Assembly: GCA_021784115.1 (NCBI GenBank)
Contig: JAJXTE010000002.1
Span: 1 to 64,000, forward strand
Direction of reading: 5' to 3'
Length of the DNA stretch: 64,000 bases
Source of the DNA: Pseudomonadota bacterium
GTDB lineage: Bacteria > Pseudomonadota > Gammaproteobacteria > Burkholderiales > Thiobacillaceae
A program made the translations under genes and the position numbers. Below, piece by piece: positions 34,677-43,415 of the stretch (positions are counted from its first letter, which is position 1; each line of letters starts with the position of its first letter). Below the pieces are notes generated by a model that did not search any database, had not been told where the DNA came from, and was given only the letters and a program-made list of their open reading frames with translations.

Positions 34677-36167
34677 ATGAACCTGGGCAAGAATTCGCCA
34701 ACCGACAATCTGCCGTGTACGTTTGTGATCTTCGGCGCGACCGGCAACCTCGCGTCGAACAAACTGCTGCCCGCGCTGTATCACCTCGAGGCGGCGGCCC
34801 GGCTGACCGAATCGCTCAGCATCATCGCGTTTTCGCGCCGCGACTGGACCACCGCCAACTGGCGCGAACACATGCGCGAAATCCTCAGGGACAAGATCAA
34901 GGGCTCGCTCGACACGCCGGTATTCGAGCGCTTCATCGCCCGCTTCAGCTATCACAAGGGCGACCTCAACGACGTCGAGTCCTTCCGCGCGCTTGCGGAA
35001 CGCATGCCGCCGGAATCGGCCTGCTCGAGCGCGGTGTTCTACCTGGCGATCAAGCCGGCCGAATTCGGCGCGGTGATCCAGAACCTCGAAGCCGTCGGGC
35101 TCAACAAGCCGCGCGGGCTGAACCGGGTGGTGATCGAAAAGCCTTTCGGCGAGGATCTCGAATCGGCACAGATGCTGAACCGCCTGCTTCACCAGTACTT
35201 TGACGAAGAGCAGGTCTACCGCATCGACCATTTTCTCGGCAAGGAAACCGTGCAGAACCTGCTGGTTTTCCGCTTCGCCAACACGCTGATCGAACCGCTG
35301 TGGAACCGCAACTTCATCGACCACGTGCAGATCACGGTAGCCGAGTCGATCGGCATCGAGAAACGTGCCGACTACTACGATCACGCGGGTGCGCTGCGCG
35401 ATATGTTGCAGAACCATCTGATGCAGTTGCTCACCGTCGTGGCGATGGAGCCGCCGCCCGCACTCGAAGCCGACGCGTTGCGCGACGAAAAGGTCAAGGT
35501 GCTGCGCTCGATCCGGCCGATCGGCAAGCGTGCGGTCCATGCCCATGCGGTGCGCGCACAGTATGCGCGCGGCAGCGTGGACGGACAGATCGTGCAGGCC
35601 TATCAGCAGGAGGACGACGTCGAGCCGAACTCGATTACCGAAACGTTTGTCGCCGCCAAGTTCTACATCGACAACTGGCGCTGGCGCGGGGTCCCCTTCT
35701 ACCTGCGCACCGGCAAGCGCATGTCGCGGCAGACCTCGATGATCGCGATCCGTTTCCGTCATCCGCCGCAGCAGTTGTTTCGCGAAACCCCGCTCGAGTC
35801 GATCGATCCCAACTGGATACTGCTGTCGATCCAGCCCGAGGAATCGATGCACATGGAGATCCATGTCAAGCAGCCCGGCCTCGACATGGACACGCGCCTG
35901 ATGCAGATGAACGCAAGCTTCCTGAAGACCAACGAGCAGACGCTCGACGCCTACGAGACCCTGCTGCTCGATGTGATCGAGGGGGACCGCTCGCTGTTCA
36001 TCCGTTTCGACGAAGTCGAATGGGCCTGGCAGGTCGTTGATCCCATCCTCAAGAACTGGACGGTCGAGCGTGAATTCATCCCGACCTATCCCGCCGGCTC
36101 CTGGGGTCCGGCCGAGGCGAACCGGCTGTTCGACAGCGACGACCAGACCTGGCGCAACGAGGTATGA
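34677..36167 (+). CDS. zwf: glucose-6-phosphate 1-dehydrogenase
   Basis: A 496-residue enzyme that oxidises glucose-6-phosphate to 6-phosphogluconolactone with NADP+/NAD+. The dinucleotide loop VIFGATGNLASNKLLPALY and the active-site RIDHFLGKETVQNLLVFRFAN (Lys and His of the family signature) are clear. The start lies two bases after the gnd stop, with the ribosome site GAAGGAGGG inside gnd. It overlaps pgl by ATGA. The gene order gnd-zwf-pgl suggests balanced expression. Confidence 0.96.
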   Translation: MNLGKNSPTDNLPCTFVIFGATGNLASNKLLPALYHLEAAARLTESLSIIAFSRRDWTTANWREHMREILRDKIKGSLDTPVFERFIARFSYHKGDLNDVESFRALAERMPPESACSSAVFYLAIKPAEFGAVIQNLEAVGLNKPRGLNRVVIEKPFGEDLESAQMLNRLLHQYFDEEQVYRIDHFLGKETVQNLLVFRFANTLIEPLWNRNFIDHVQITVAESIGIEKRADYYDHAGALRDMLQNHLMQLLTVVAMEPPPALEADALRDEKVKVLRSIRPIGKRAVHAHAVRAQYARGSVDGQIVQAYQQEDDVEPNSITETFVAAKFYIDNWRWRGVPFYLRTGKRMSRQTSMIAIRFRHPPQQLFRETPLESIDPNWILLSIQPEESMHMEIHVKQPGLDMDTRLMQMNASFLKTNEQTLDAYETLLLDVIEGDRSLFIRFDEVEWAWQVVDPILKNWTVEREFIPTYPAGSWGPAEANRLFDSDDQTWRNEV

Positions 36168-36859
36168 CGCTGCCTCAATGGAGGGTGTTCGATGGCGTCG
36201 ACGGCCTGGTGGCTGCCCTGGCCGATGCGCTATGCGCCGAAGCCGAGGCCGCCATCGCCGCGCGCGGGGCATTCCACCTGGTGCTGGCGGGCGGCAGCAC
36301 GCCGCGCGCCCTCTATCGCGCGCTGGCTGACCGGCAGGCCGGCGATGCGCACTGGCACCTGTGGTATGGCGACGAGCGTTGCCTGCCTTCGGATCATCCC
36401 GATCGCAACAGCGTCATGATCGAGTCGGCCTGGCTCGCGGCGTCGCGCGTCCCGTCTGACAACCGCCGCCCGATTCCGGCCGAACGCGGCGCGCACGAGG
36501 CCGCTGCTCGGTATGCCGGCTGGTTGAAAGGCGTGGGCGATTTCGACGTGGTGCTGCTCGGCATGGGCGAGGACGGCCACACGGCCAGCCTGTTTCCGGA
36601 ACACCCCTGGGGCGACGCGCCGGACAGCGCCGATGTGGTGGCCGTGCATGATGCACCGAAGCCGCCTCCCGAGCGGGTGAGCCTGTCGGCGGCGCGGCTC
36701 AACCGCAGTCAGCGTGTCTGGTTCGTGATCACCGGGTCCGGCAAGCGGCATGCGCTGCGGCGCTGGACCTGGCAGGAGACGTTGCCGGTGGCCGCCGTGC
36801 ACGGCAGGCAGCAAACCGTCGCCTGGGTCGATGCCCTGGCGTGGCCGGCGGACGACTGA
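36164..36859 (+). CDS. pgl: 6-phosphogluconolactonase
   Basis: A 231-residue hydrolase of 6-phosphogluconolactone. The family motifs LVLAGGSTPRALYRAL (N-terminal phosphate loop), WYGDERCLPSDHPDRNSVM and LLGMGEDGHTASLFPEH are present at the expected spacing. It starts with ATGA over the zwf stop. Its stop codon abuts the end of the convergent rbgA gene with no intervening base. Confidence 0.94.
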   Translation: MTLPQWRVFDGVDGLVAALADALCAEAEAAIAARGAFHLVLAGGSTPRALYRALADRQAGDAHWHLWYGDERCLPSDHPDRNSVMIESAWLAASRVPSDNRRPIPAERGAHEAAARYAGWLKGVGDFDVVLLGMGEDGHTASLFPEHPWGDAPDSADVVAVHDAPKPPPERVSLSAARLNRSQRVWFVITGSGKRHALRRWTWQETLPVAAVHGRQQTVAWVDALAWPADD

Positions 36860-37774
36860 TCAGGCGTCGCTGTCGGGTTCCGCGAGTTTGGGCCTGGCGG
36901 GCTTCGCCGCCGCCGCTGCCAGCATCGCCTGACGCGAGGCCGGCGTCTCCAGACTGATGCGCCCGAGCGTGCCGCCGCGGTAGTCGGTCAGCAGGATCAT
37001 CGCCGCTTTTTCCAGGTCGAGTTCACCACCGCGCCCTTTCAGGATGCAGCCGCGCTTCTTCGCTACCGCTTCCAGCACGCCGGTCGCATCGAGTCCTTCC
37101 AGCGCGAAACCGTAGCGCGCCTTCAGCAATGCCGGATAACGTTCCAGAAGAATTCCTGCGAGGAAGATCGCCACCTCCTCGTCGATCACCGCGTTGCGGC
37201 CGATGGCGTGGCTCGCCGCCAGCATGAAGCCGTCGGCGTCATGCTCGATCTTCGGCCAGGTCATCCCCGGCGTGTCGACCAGAATCAGGCGCGGCGACAG
37301 GTTGATGCGCTGCTGCGACTTGGTCACCGCCGGCTCATCTCCGACCGCCGCGACGCGGCGCTTGACCCAGGTGTTCATCAGCGTCGACTTGCCGACGTTG
37401 GGGATGCCCATGATCATCAGCCGCAGCGGCTTGAAGGTGTCGTCGCGATGCGGCGCCAGCTTCTGCGCCAGCGCCGGCAGCTTCGCCACGTCGCCAGGCT
37501 TTTTTGCGGAAATCGCCACTGCCAGCACACCGGGCTGCTTGTTGTAGTAGTCGAGCCAGGCCCGCGTCGCCTCGGGATCGGCGAGGTCGGCCTTGTTCAA
37601 AAGCTTGAGACAGGGCCGCTGGCGGAAATGCCGCAGCTCGTGGATCATCGGGTTGCTGCCCGCCTCCGGCAGACGCGCGTCGAGCACCTCGACCACCACG
37701 TCGATCTGCGCCATCGTCTCCGCGGCCTTCTTGCGCGCGGTGGTCATGTGACCGGGGAACCACTGGATCGCCAT
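36860..37774 (-). CDS. rbgA: ribosome biogenesis GTPase YlqF/RbgA
   Basis: A 304-residue circularly permuted GTPase that helps mature the 50S subunit. G motifs come in permuted order: G4 LLNKADLAD (about 60), G1 GIPNVGKSTLMN (about 125), G3 DTPGMTWP (about 170). The N-terminal IQWFPGHMTTARKKAAE is a family hallmark. The C-terminal extension is Ala/Pro/Lys-rich. Transcribed in the same direction as the aspartase gene, from about 50 bases downstream of it. Confidence 0.94.
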   Translation of the reverse strand: MAIQWFPGHMTTARKKAAETMAQIDVVVEVLDARLPEAGSNPMIHELRHFRQRPCLKLLNKADLADPEATRAWLDYYNKQPGVLAVAISAKKPGDVAKLPALAQKLAPHRDDTFKPLRLMIMGIPNVGKSTLMNTWVKRRVAAVGDEPAVTKSQQRINLSPRLILVDTPGMTWPKIEHDADGFMLAASHAIGRNAVIDEEVAIFLAGILLERYPALLKARYGFALEGLDATGVLEAVAKKRGCILKGRGGELDLEKAAMILLTDYRGGTLGRISLETPASRQAMLAAAAAKPARPKLAEPDSDA

Positions 37775-37822
37775 GGGGAAGGGTGTCAGCTAAAGGGGCG
37801 TGATTATCGCATCAGAGCGGCA

Positions 37823-39223
37823 TCAGCCGCCGCCACCGCCACTTCCCACGCCGTGCGCAGCCTCCAGCACCAGCGCGTCGAAGTCGGCTGCAGTCATCAG
37901 CCCGCGCTCTGCAACGATGTCGCGCACGGGGCGGCCGGATTTCTCCGATTCCTTGGCGACTTCGGCGGCCTGGTTGTAGCCGATCCGGGTATTGAGCAGG
38001 GTGGCGAGCGCGATGCTCTGGTGGATGAAGAAGGCACATCTTTCCCGATTCACGACGATGCCCTTGAGGTTTTTCTCGGTGGCGGCGTTCATCGCATTGG
38101 TCAGCCAGTCCATGGCGTCGAAAAGCGCGCTGCCGAGCGCCGGCATCATCACGTTGAGTTCCATCTGCCCGGCCTGCACCATGTAGGACACCGCGGCGTC
38201 CTGCCCCAGCACCTGGAAGCACACCTGGTTGAGCATCTCGAACATCACCGGGTTGACCTTGCCCGGCATGATGCTGGAGCCGGGCTGCACCGGCGGCAGC
38301 TGGATTTCGCCCAGCCCGGTGCGCGGGCCGGAAGCCAGCAGGCGCAGGTCGTTGGAGATGCGGGTGAGCTCCAGCGTGAGGTTGCGGATCTCGCCGGACA
38401 GGCGCGCGAGGTCGTTCATCGACTGCATCTGCGCGACCAGCTGGCCGACGCGGATCGGCTCATTGGTGAGCGTGGCCAGTTCGGCGGCGACGCGCGACGG
38501 GTAGTCGGGCGAGGTGTTGAGGCCCGTGCCGGCGGCCGAGCCCCCGAGGCCGATATCGCACAGCGCCGGACGCACCGCGTCGAGCGCGGCTGCACAGCGG
38601 ATCAGCGTCCACGCGTAGCCGGCGAATTCCTGGCCCAGCGTGGTCGGCACCGCGTCCTGCAGGTGGGTGCGGCCCGATTTCACCGTGTTCTTCTCGCGCT
38701 CGGCCAGTCGCGAGAACTCCGCTGCCATGGCGTGCACTGCGGCAACGAGGCGCGGCAGCTTGGCCAGCACGGCCAGCCGGATCGCGGTGGGGATGGTGTC
38801 GTTGGTCGACTGCCCCATGTTGACGTCGTCATTGGGGTTGACCGGCTTGTAGCCGCCTTTCTCGCCGCCCAGCGCGATATTGGCGAGGTTGGCGATCACC
38901 TCGTTGCTGTTCATGTTGTGGCTGGTGCCGGCGCCGGCCTGGAAGCGGTCGACCACGAACTGGTCCTGATGTTCGCCACCGAGAATTTTTTCGCAGGCGG
39001 CGACGATCGCGTCCCGCTTTTCTTCGGAAAGCCAGCCCGGCTGGCAGTTGGCGCGCGCGGCAGCAAGCTTGATCCGCACGTGCGCTAGTACGAAATCCTT
39101 ATCCGGAAGGCGCCCCGAAATGGGAAAATTGGCGACGGCGCGCGCGGTCTGTGCGCCGTACCAGGCATCCACGGGAACCTCGACTTCGCCAAGCGAGTCT
39201 TTCTCGATGCGAACTTCATTCAT
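37823..39223 (-). CDS. aspA: aspartate ammonia-lyase (aspartase/fumarase superfamily)
   Basis: A 466-residue lyase with the superfamily signature GSSIMPGKVNP (about residue 317) and NPNDDVNMGQSTNDTIPT. Superfamily members are aspartase and class II fumarase. The segments GAGTSHNMNSNEVIAN and NQVCFQVLGQDAAVSYMVQAGQMELNVMMP match aspartase (NQVCF..., AGQ.(L/M)ELNVM) better than fumarase, which has GNFELNVF. Aspartase deaminates aspartate to fumarate. The protein ends in an unusual glycine run (GSGGGGG). Its start lies next to that of the divergent TlpA-like gene. Confidence 0.85.
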   Translation of the reverse strand: MNEVRIEKDSLGEVEVPVDAWYGAQTARAVANFPISGRLPDKDFVLAHVRIKLAAARANCQPGWLSEEKRDAIVAACEKILGGEHQDQFVVDRFQAGAGTSHNMNSNEVIANLANIALGGEKGGYKPVNPNDDVNMGQSTNDTIPTAIRLAVLAKLPRLVAAVHAMAAEFSRLAEREKNTVKSGRTHLQDAVPTTLGQEFAGYAWTLIRCAAALDAVRPALCDIGLGGSAAGTGLNTSPDYPSRVAAELATLTNEPIRVGQLVAQMQSMNDLARLSGEIRNLTLELTRISNDLRLLASGPRTGLGEIQLPPVQPGSSIMPGKVNPVMFEMLNQVCFQVLGQDAAVSYMVQAGQMELNVMMPALGSALFDAMDWLTNAMNAATEKNLKGIVVNRERCAFFIHQSIALATLLNTRIGYNQAAEVAKESEKSGRPVRDIVAERGLMTAADFDALVLEAAHGVGSGGGGG

Positions 39224-39236
39224 GATGGTAAAACCA

Positions 39237-39731
39237 ATGCAGACGTTACAAAGTGGTCGATTTTATCCGATATGGCTGGCCGGGCTCGTGCTGGCGCTGG
39301 CAGCCTCGTTGGCCCAGGCAGGCGGGTTCAGGCTGACGGATACCGAGGGCAAGATACACAGCCTGGAGGGCTACAGGGGCAAGTGGGTGCTGGTGAATTT
39401 CTGGGCAACCTGGTGCCCGCCCTGCCAGGAGGAGATTCCCGACCTGATCGCGCTGCACGGCGACAAGAAAAACAATCTCGTCGTCATCGGCATTGCCATG
39501 GACTACCAGGATGCCAAACAGGTGACCGATTTTGCGGACGGTCTGCTCGTCGATTACCCGATCGTGCTGGGCAACGCCCAGGTGGCGAGGCAGATCGGCC
39601 CGATTCAGGGCTTGCCGACCACCTATCTGTACAACCCTGAAGGTAAGATGGTTGCCCAGCAGGTGGGCGCGATCACCCGTGAGTCGGTTGAAAGCTTCAT
39701 CACCCGTAAAAGCCCGCGCCCCAAGAAATGA
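39237..39731 (+). CDS. TlpA-like periplasmic thiol-disulfide oxidoreductase
   Basis: A 164-residue protein with a signal peptide or anchor (about residues 12-28, LAGLVLALAASLAQA) and a TlpA/ResA-type thioredoxin fold: WVLVNFWATWCPPCQEEIPDL with the CPPC redox centre, and the cis-Pro loop GLPTTYLYN. It probably reduces periplasmic disulfides, as in cytochrome c maturation. The ORF track start lies within aspA on the other strand; the ATG at 39237 is chosen, though 39222 and 39225 are possible. First of four coupled genes ending in a TolC-like protein and an adaptor. Confidence 0.88.
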   Translation: MQTLQSGRFYPIWLAGLVLALAASLAQAGGFRLTDTEGKIHSLEGYRGKWVLVNFWATWCPPCQEEIPDLIALHGDKKNNLVVIGIAMDYQDAKQVTDFADGLLVDYPIVLGNAQVARQIGPIQGLPTTYLYNPEGKMVAQQVGAITRESVESFITRKSPRPKK

Positions 39732-39757
39732 GCCTGTCTGCAAATCGAGGAGACCTC

Positions 39758-40264
39758 ATGCGTCAACTGTTCATCGCGTTCTTCATGTTGTTCGCCGTAT
39801 CCGCACAGGCAGAGACACGTGACCCGGGCAGCCATTTCTTCCAGCCCAAGTTCGGCGACTTTCCGGCCGAGCTCAAGGCTGCCAAGGAGCAGGGCAAGAA
39901 GGGCATTTTCCTGTTCTTTGAAATGGACGACTGTCCCTTTTGCGAACGCATGAAAAGCACCATCCTCAACCAGGCCGACGTTCAGGATGCCTACCGCGCG
40001 CAATTTCTGCTCTACCCCATCGACGTCAACGGCGACACGCCCATGACCGACTTCCAGGGCAAGCACACCACGGAAAAGGCGTTTGCCCTGGCCAACCGCG
40101 TGCGTGCCACGCCCACGATGCTGTTCTTCGACCTCGATGGCAAGCTGGTGACGCGCCATACCGGGCCCACCAAGGACAAGGCCGAGTTCCTGCTGCTCGG
40201 CAGGTATGTGACCGAAGGTGTCTACAAGACCGAACCCTTCACCAAATACAAGCAAGGCAAATGA
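39758..40264 (+). CDS. periplasmic thioredoxin-fold protein with CPFC motif
   Basis: A 168-residue exported protein (signal MRQLFIAFFMLFAVSAQA) with GIFLFFEMDDCPFCERMKS, a CPFC redox centre as in SoxW-type thioredoxins, and a TPTMLFFD cis-Pro loop. A GAGGAGACC ribosome site directly before the ATG at 39758 favours this start over the ATGA-overlapping 39728. It resembles the CAWC protein at 9025. Its stop overlaps the TolC-like gene start (ATGA). With TlpA, it forms a redox pair in this operon. Confidence 0.87.
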   Translation: MRQLFIAFFMLFAVSAQAETRDPGSHFFQPKFGDFPAELKAAKEQGKKGIFLFFEMDDCPFCERMKSTILNQADVQDAYRAQFLLYPIDVNGDTPMTDFQGKHTTEKAFALANRVRATPTMLFFDLDGKLVTRHTGPTKDKAEFLLLGRYVTEGVYKTEPFTKYKQGK

Positions 40265-41529
40265 GGCGCGCGGCGTGGGTCGCGTTGCTGGCGTGGGCGC
40301 TGTCCACGACGGCAACTGCCGAACGACTGACGCTGGAGGAGGCGCTGGCGAGCGTGGCCGCGCCTCACCCCGACCGGCGGATTGCGGAAAGCGACCTGGC
40401 GCTGGCGCGCGCCGACCGCGAACAGGCAGCCAGCCGCCAGGATTTCAGCCTGTTTCTGGACGGCAGCCTGCGCACCGGGCGGCGGCCTGACGGCGACTGG
40501 AAGCCCGACAACATCGGCCGCATCGTGGCGCGCAAGCCGCTTCTCGATTTTGGCCGCAGCAGCCGGGCCATCGCCGCGGCGGATCAGGAGATCGCTGCCC
40601 GCCAGGAAGCCCTTTACACGGTGGAAAGCCTGCGCCGCATCGACATCATGGCGCGCTACTTCGATGTGCTGATGGCCGACAGGCAGTACGCCGCCGACAA
40701 CGAATTCATGGCGGTCGCCTATGTCGCGTGGGACAACGCGAAGGACCGTTTCAACGTGGGCCAGATCAGCCAGCCCGAGCTGCTGAAGCTGGAAACCGAG
40801 TACCAGGATGTCCGCGAACGCCGCAACGCCAGCGAGCAGCGCATGCGCAGTGCACGGCAGCGGCTTGCCCAGGCCATCTATCGGCCCGACACGCTCCCCG
40901 ACGAACTGGCCGAGCCTGAGCTCAAGGACAATGCGCGCCCGGTGCCGGATTACGAAACCCTGCTGCCCTGGGTCATGGCGAAGAATCCGCGCGTGCTCGC
41001 GCTGCAGGCCCAGCTGGCGGCTGCGGATGCGCGCCTGGCGGCGATACGCTCGGAGCGCAATCCGACACTCGACGCCGAGGTGATCGGCGCCGGCTACAGC
41101 CGGGAATCGACCACTCGCGACGAAGCGAGCGCAGGACTCGTGTTCACGATTCCGCTTTATCAGGGGGGGCGCGTAGATGCCCGGATCGCACGCGAACTCG
41201 CGCAAAAGGAGCGAACGTCCGCCGAGCTGGAAAAACTCGGGTTCGACCTCTCCGACACCCTGCTCGCGACCCTCCAGGAGATCGAATGGCTGCGCGGCAG
41301 CGGTCGCGCGGCGGCCGACAAGCAGATCGAATACCGCGACTGGGCGCTGGAACGCGCGCGCGCGGAATACGAACTGGAAATGAAAACCAACCTGGGCACC
41401 AGCATGGCCGAAACCCAGGTGGCGCAGATACGTCGCAAGCAGGTGGAATACCGGCTGGCACTGGCGCTGGCGCGACTGCAAGCATTGTCCGGCGGCAGCC
41501 TGCCGCCTGTTGAGGGAGCACGCAAATGA
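40261..41529 (+). CDS. TolC-family outer membrane protein
   Basis: A 422-residue protein with signal peptide (VALLAWALSTTATA) and the TolC architecture of two homologous halves of long alpha-hairpins: QAASRQDFSLFLDGSL...RKPLLDFGRSS in the first, PTLDAEVIGAGYS...FTIPLYQGGRVDARIAREL in the second. TolC proteins form the outer-membrane duct for tripartite pumps and type I secretion. The start ATG overlaps the thioredoxin stop. No inner-membrane pump is encoded nearby, only a short adaptor, so the cargo is unknown. Confidence 0.86.
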   Translation: MRRAAWVALLAWALSTTATAERLTLEEALASVAAPHPDRRIAESDLALARADREQAASRQDFSLFLDGSLRTGRRPDGDWKPDNIGRIVARKPLLDFGRSSRAIAAADQEIAARQEALYTVESLRRIDIMARYFDVLMADRQYAADNEFMAVAYVAWDNAKDRFNVGQISQPELLKLETEYQDVRERRNASEQRMRSARQRLAQAIYRPDTLPDELAEPELKDNARPVPDYETLLPWVMAKNPRVLALQAQLAAADARLAAIRSERNPTLDAEVIGAGYSRESTTRDEASAGLVFTIPLYQGGRVDARIARELAQKERTSAELEKLGFDLSDTLLATLQEIEWLRGSGRAAADKQIEYRDWALERARAEYELEMKTNLGTSMAETQVAQIRRKQVEYRLALALARLQALSGGSLPPVEGARK

Positions 41530-42047
41530 ATCAGCGCAGGGTGGCTATCGCACTGGCCGGATGGAGCCTGATGGGGGCAAGCCCGCTGTGGGCGGCAGAC
41601 AAGGTTGAACTCACCACGCGCGTGTCCGGCGTGGTCGAGACGGTGCTGGTCAAGCGCGGCCAACACGTCACAAAAGGCGCGGTGCTGCTGCGCCTGGACC
41701 GGACCGTCCTGCAGGCGCGCCTCGAGGAAGCCCACGCGGAACTTGCGCGCGCGCAGGCCGACGAGGCGGACGCCAAACGCGAGCAGGGACGCGCACAGGA
41801 ACTATACGACCGCACGGTTTCATCGACCAGCGAATTCGATGCCGCTACGCTGCGCTACGCCCGCGCCAAGGCGACCCTGTCGGCTGCCCAGGCGCGGCGC
41901 GTGATCGCGCACAAGAACCTGGCCGACGCCGAACTCAAGGCTCCGTTCGCCGGGGTGGTGGACGCGATACCGGGCGGACCCGGCACCGTCGTGGTCGCGG
42001 ATTGCCAACCGAAACCGCTGATCATCCTGAGTCCCGATCAGCGCTGA
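41526..42047 (+). CDS. short periplasmic adaptor (HlyD/RND MFP-like, lipoyl and hairpin only)
   Basis: A 173-residue exported protein with signal peptide (GWSLMGASPLWA). It shows the first lipoyl half (TTRVSGVVETVLVKRGQHVTKGAVLLRLD), an alpha-helical hairpin (LEEAHAELARAQADEADAKREQ...AKATLSAAQARRVIAHKNLADAEL) and the second lipoyl half (KAPFAGVVDAI), then stops. Usual adaptors are 350 or more residues and continue with beta-barrel and membrane-proximal domains; these are absent, and the stop is clean. The start overlaps the TolC-like gene (ATGA). Confidence 0.83.
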   Translation: MNQRRVAIALAGWSLMGASPLWAADKVELTTRVSGVVETVLVKRGQHVTKGAVLLRLDRTVLQARLEEAHAELARAQADEADAKREQGRAQELYDRTVSSTSEFDAATLRYARAKATLSAAQARRVIAHKNLADAELKAPFAGVVDAIPGGPGTVVVADCQPKPLIILSPDQR

Positions 42048-42129
42048 GGCGGCCGACCGGGGGACTGCGCTGCCGCCGGGCCGCCTGTATCAGGCAGGCC
42101 GCGCCGGGACGCAGCCTCCGGACGCCGCG

Positions 42130-42639
42130 TCAGTCGGCCATGCGCTTGGCGATTTCCGCTTCCAGTTCGGCCGCCTGATGCGGCGACGCGACCGCGGCGA
42201 TCACCTTGTAGCACATCGGCAGGACGGCGTTGAAGCCAGCCAGATCCTGCACTTCGCTCATCTTCCGGTAGGCCGGGGACTTGGTTCCCACCAGCGCGGC
42301 CAGGAATTCCAGCGCATAGCTGCGGACATTTTCAAGTTTGGCTGCAGATGGCGCAGGGGCGCCCGCCGTGTTCGCGGCCGTCGTGGGGGCTGCGGCGGCC
42401 CCAGCGTCCTGCGGGCCAGCCATGGTGCGCAAGGCCTGGATGAACCCGTTTTTCAGCAGGTCGACCACCATGACTTCCAGGTCGGCGTAGTTCGGCAATT
42501 TGCCCCTGAGATCCGCAAGCGAAATGCCATTTCCCACGCTGAACAGGATTTGCCGCTGTTTGGGGCGCAAGGTATGGCCGTGGTTGAAGATTTCTTCCTG
42601 TCCCTTGACCGTGCGGGACAATTGCATTGTCATGTCCAT
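42130..42639 (-). CDS. hypothetical protein
   Basis: A 169-residue protein I do not recognise. It opens MDMTMQLSRTVKGQEEIFNHGHTLRPKQRQILFSVGNG, then a helical segment, an Ala/Pro-rich linker (about residues 75-95), and a helical C-terminal half (RSYALEFLAALVGTKSPAYRK...LPMCYKVIAAVASPHQAAELEAEIAKRMAD). No signal peptide or membrane segment is seen. The start at 42639 is fixed by a perfect GGAGGTGACT ribosome site; the track start is 18 codons too early. Two adjacent palindromes lie about 155-190 bases upstream. Confidence 0.75.
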   Translation of the reverse strand: MDMTMQLSRTVKGQEEIFNHGHTLRPKQRQILFSVGNGISLADLRGKLPNYADLEVMVVDLLKNGFIQALRTMAGPQDAGAAAAPTTAANTAGAPAPSAAKLENVRSYALEFLAALVGTKSPAYRKMSEVQDLAGFNAVLPMCYKVIAAVASPHQAAELEAEIAKRMAD

Positions 42640-42792
42640 AGTCACCTCCGTTGTCGTGATGCAGGTCTCCGCCTGTACCAAGGCAACGAGCATGGCCTGT
42701 GCCAGGACGAGGCCTTACCCGGAAATCCTTGACTGGCAAGGCATGCAGCGCGGTTGGGCGGGGAGAACGGAGGCAGGAATGGCGGCAAACCT

Positions 42793-42826
42793 GTCGACGA
42801 CGTCGACGGGTAGTTGAAATTTCAAC
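42793..42826. promoter_or_regulatory. two adjacent palindromes, candidate operator
   Basis: GTCGACGACGTCGAC (15 nt, symmetric around the central base) is followed five bases later by the perfect 14-bp palindrome GTTGAAATTTCAAC. They lie between the RcnB-like gene and the hypothetical gene, upstream of the latter. Pairs of palindromes in an intergenic region often bind dimeric regulators; no regulator gene is adjacent. Confidence 0.45.
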
Positions 42827-42846
42827 GGCCGTGTCACGGAAGGCTC

Positions 42847-42877
42847 GGCGGAACACCCCCTTGCGGGGCGTTCCGCC
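42847..42877 (-). terminator. hairpin after the RcnB-like gene
   Basis: GGCGGAAC/GTTCCGCC with an inner CCCC/GGGG lies nine bases beyond the RcnB-like stop codon on the minus strand. The stem is strong, but no T-run follows, so termination would depend on the hairpin or on Rho. Confidence 0.5.
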
Positions 42878-42885
42878 GGCGTGGA

Positions 42886-43299
42886 TCAGTCGCGAAGATC
42901 GTCGATCACATCCAGCACGACTCGCGTACGGGTGTGCAGGATCGCGACGTCCGTTCCGATCACGACGCGCACATAGCCCTCCGGCAGCCGGCTCAGGCGT
43001 CGTTCAACGTCGGCAGGCAGGTATTCCCAGGTAACGCCTGGCGGCACATTCTGGTGGCGTCGCAGCTTGAATGCGTGCCCCGGCGGGACCTTGCCCTGCT
43101 TCGCAAGGCCCGGCGGCAGGCGGCGGTACGAATCGCCGTAGTAATCCCGGATGATCGTGCGGTCGCGGTCCGTGAATACCACGCGCACATCGTAATCACG
43201 CGCCTGCGCGGGCTGGTCGCCGTAGTAGGGATGGATCTCGCAGCCGGCCAGGGTTGTCAGGGCTGCGGCGGTCAGGCATGCGCTCAGTAGGGTTTTCAT
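42886..43299 (-). CDS. RcnB-like lipoprotein
   Basis: A 137-residue protein with a lipoprotein signal (AALTTLAGC, Cys about 20). The mature part (YYGDSYRRLPPGLAKQGKVPPGHAFKL...LPEGYVRVVIGTDVAILHTRTRVVLDVI) resembles the RcnB-like periplasmic domain with its LPPG, a Gly-Tyr-x-Arg-V strand and a final I/L-rich strand. RcnB affects nickel/cobalt homeostasis in E. coli; related small envelope proteins have unknown roles. Stands alone. Confidence 0.72.
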   Translation of the reverse strand: MKTLLSACLTAAALTTLAGCEIHPYYGDQPAQARDYDVRVVFTDRDRTIIRDYYGDSYRRLPPGLAKQGKVPPGHAFKLRRHQNVPPGVTWEYLPADVERRLSRLPEGYVRVVIGTDVAILHTRTRVVLDVIDDLRD

Positions 43300-43415
43300 T
43301 CGCTCTCTTCCGTAATGGAGGCCATCAGGATGACGCGCCCCGTCTCAACATGGTGTAACCGGTATAAGAATCCCAGCCGGGCCCGAATCGACAGGCATGC
43401 TCAGCCGGGAGGATT

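Noticed and set aside
34203-36272. 689-residue minus-strand ORF opposite gnd/zwf/pgl
   Set aside because: It is the antisense frame of three clear genes (GC-rich third-position effect); its translation has no family-like segments.
37208-39088. 626-residue plus-strand ORF
   Set aside because: Antisense shadow of the rbgA and aspA genes, with low-complexity His/Arg/Gly-rich translation.
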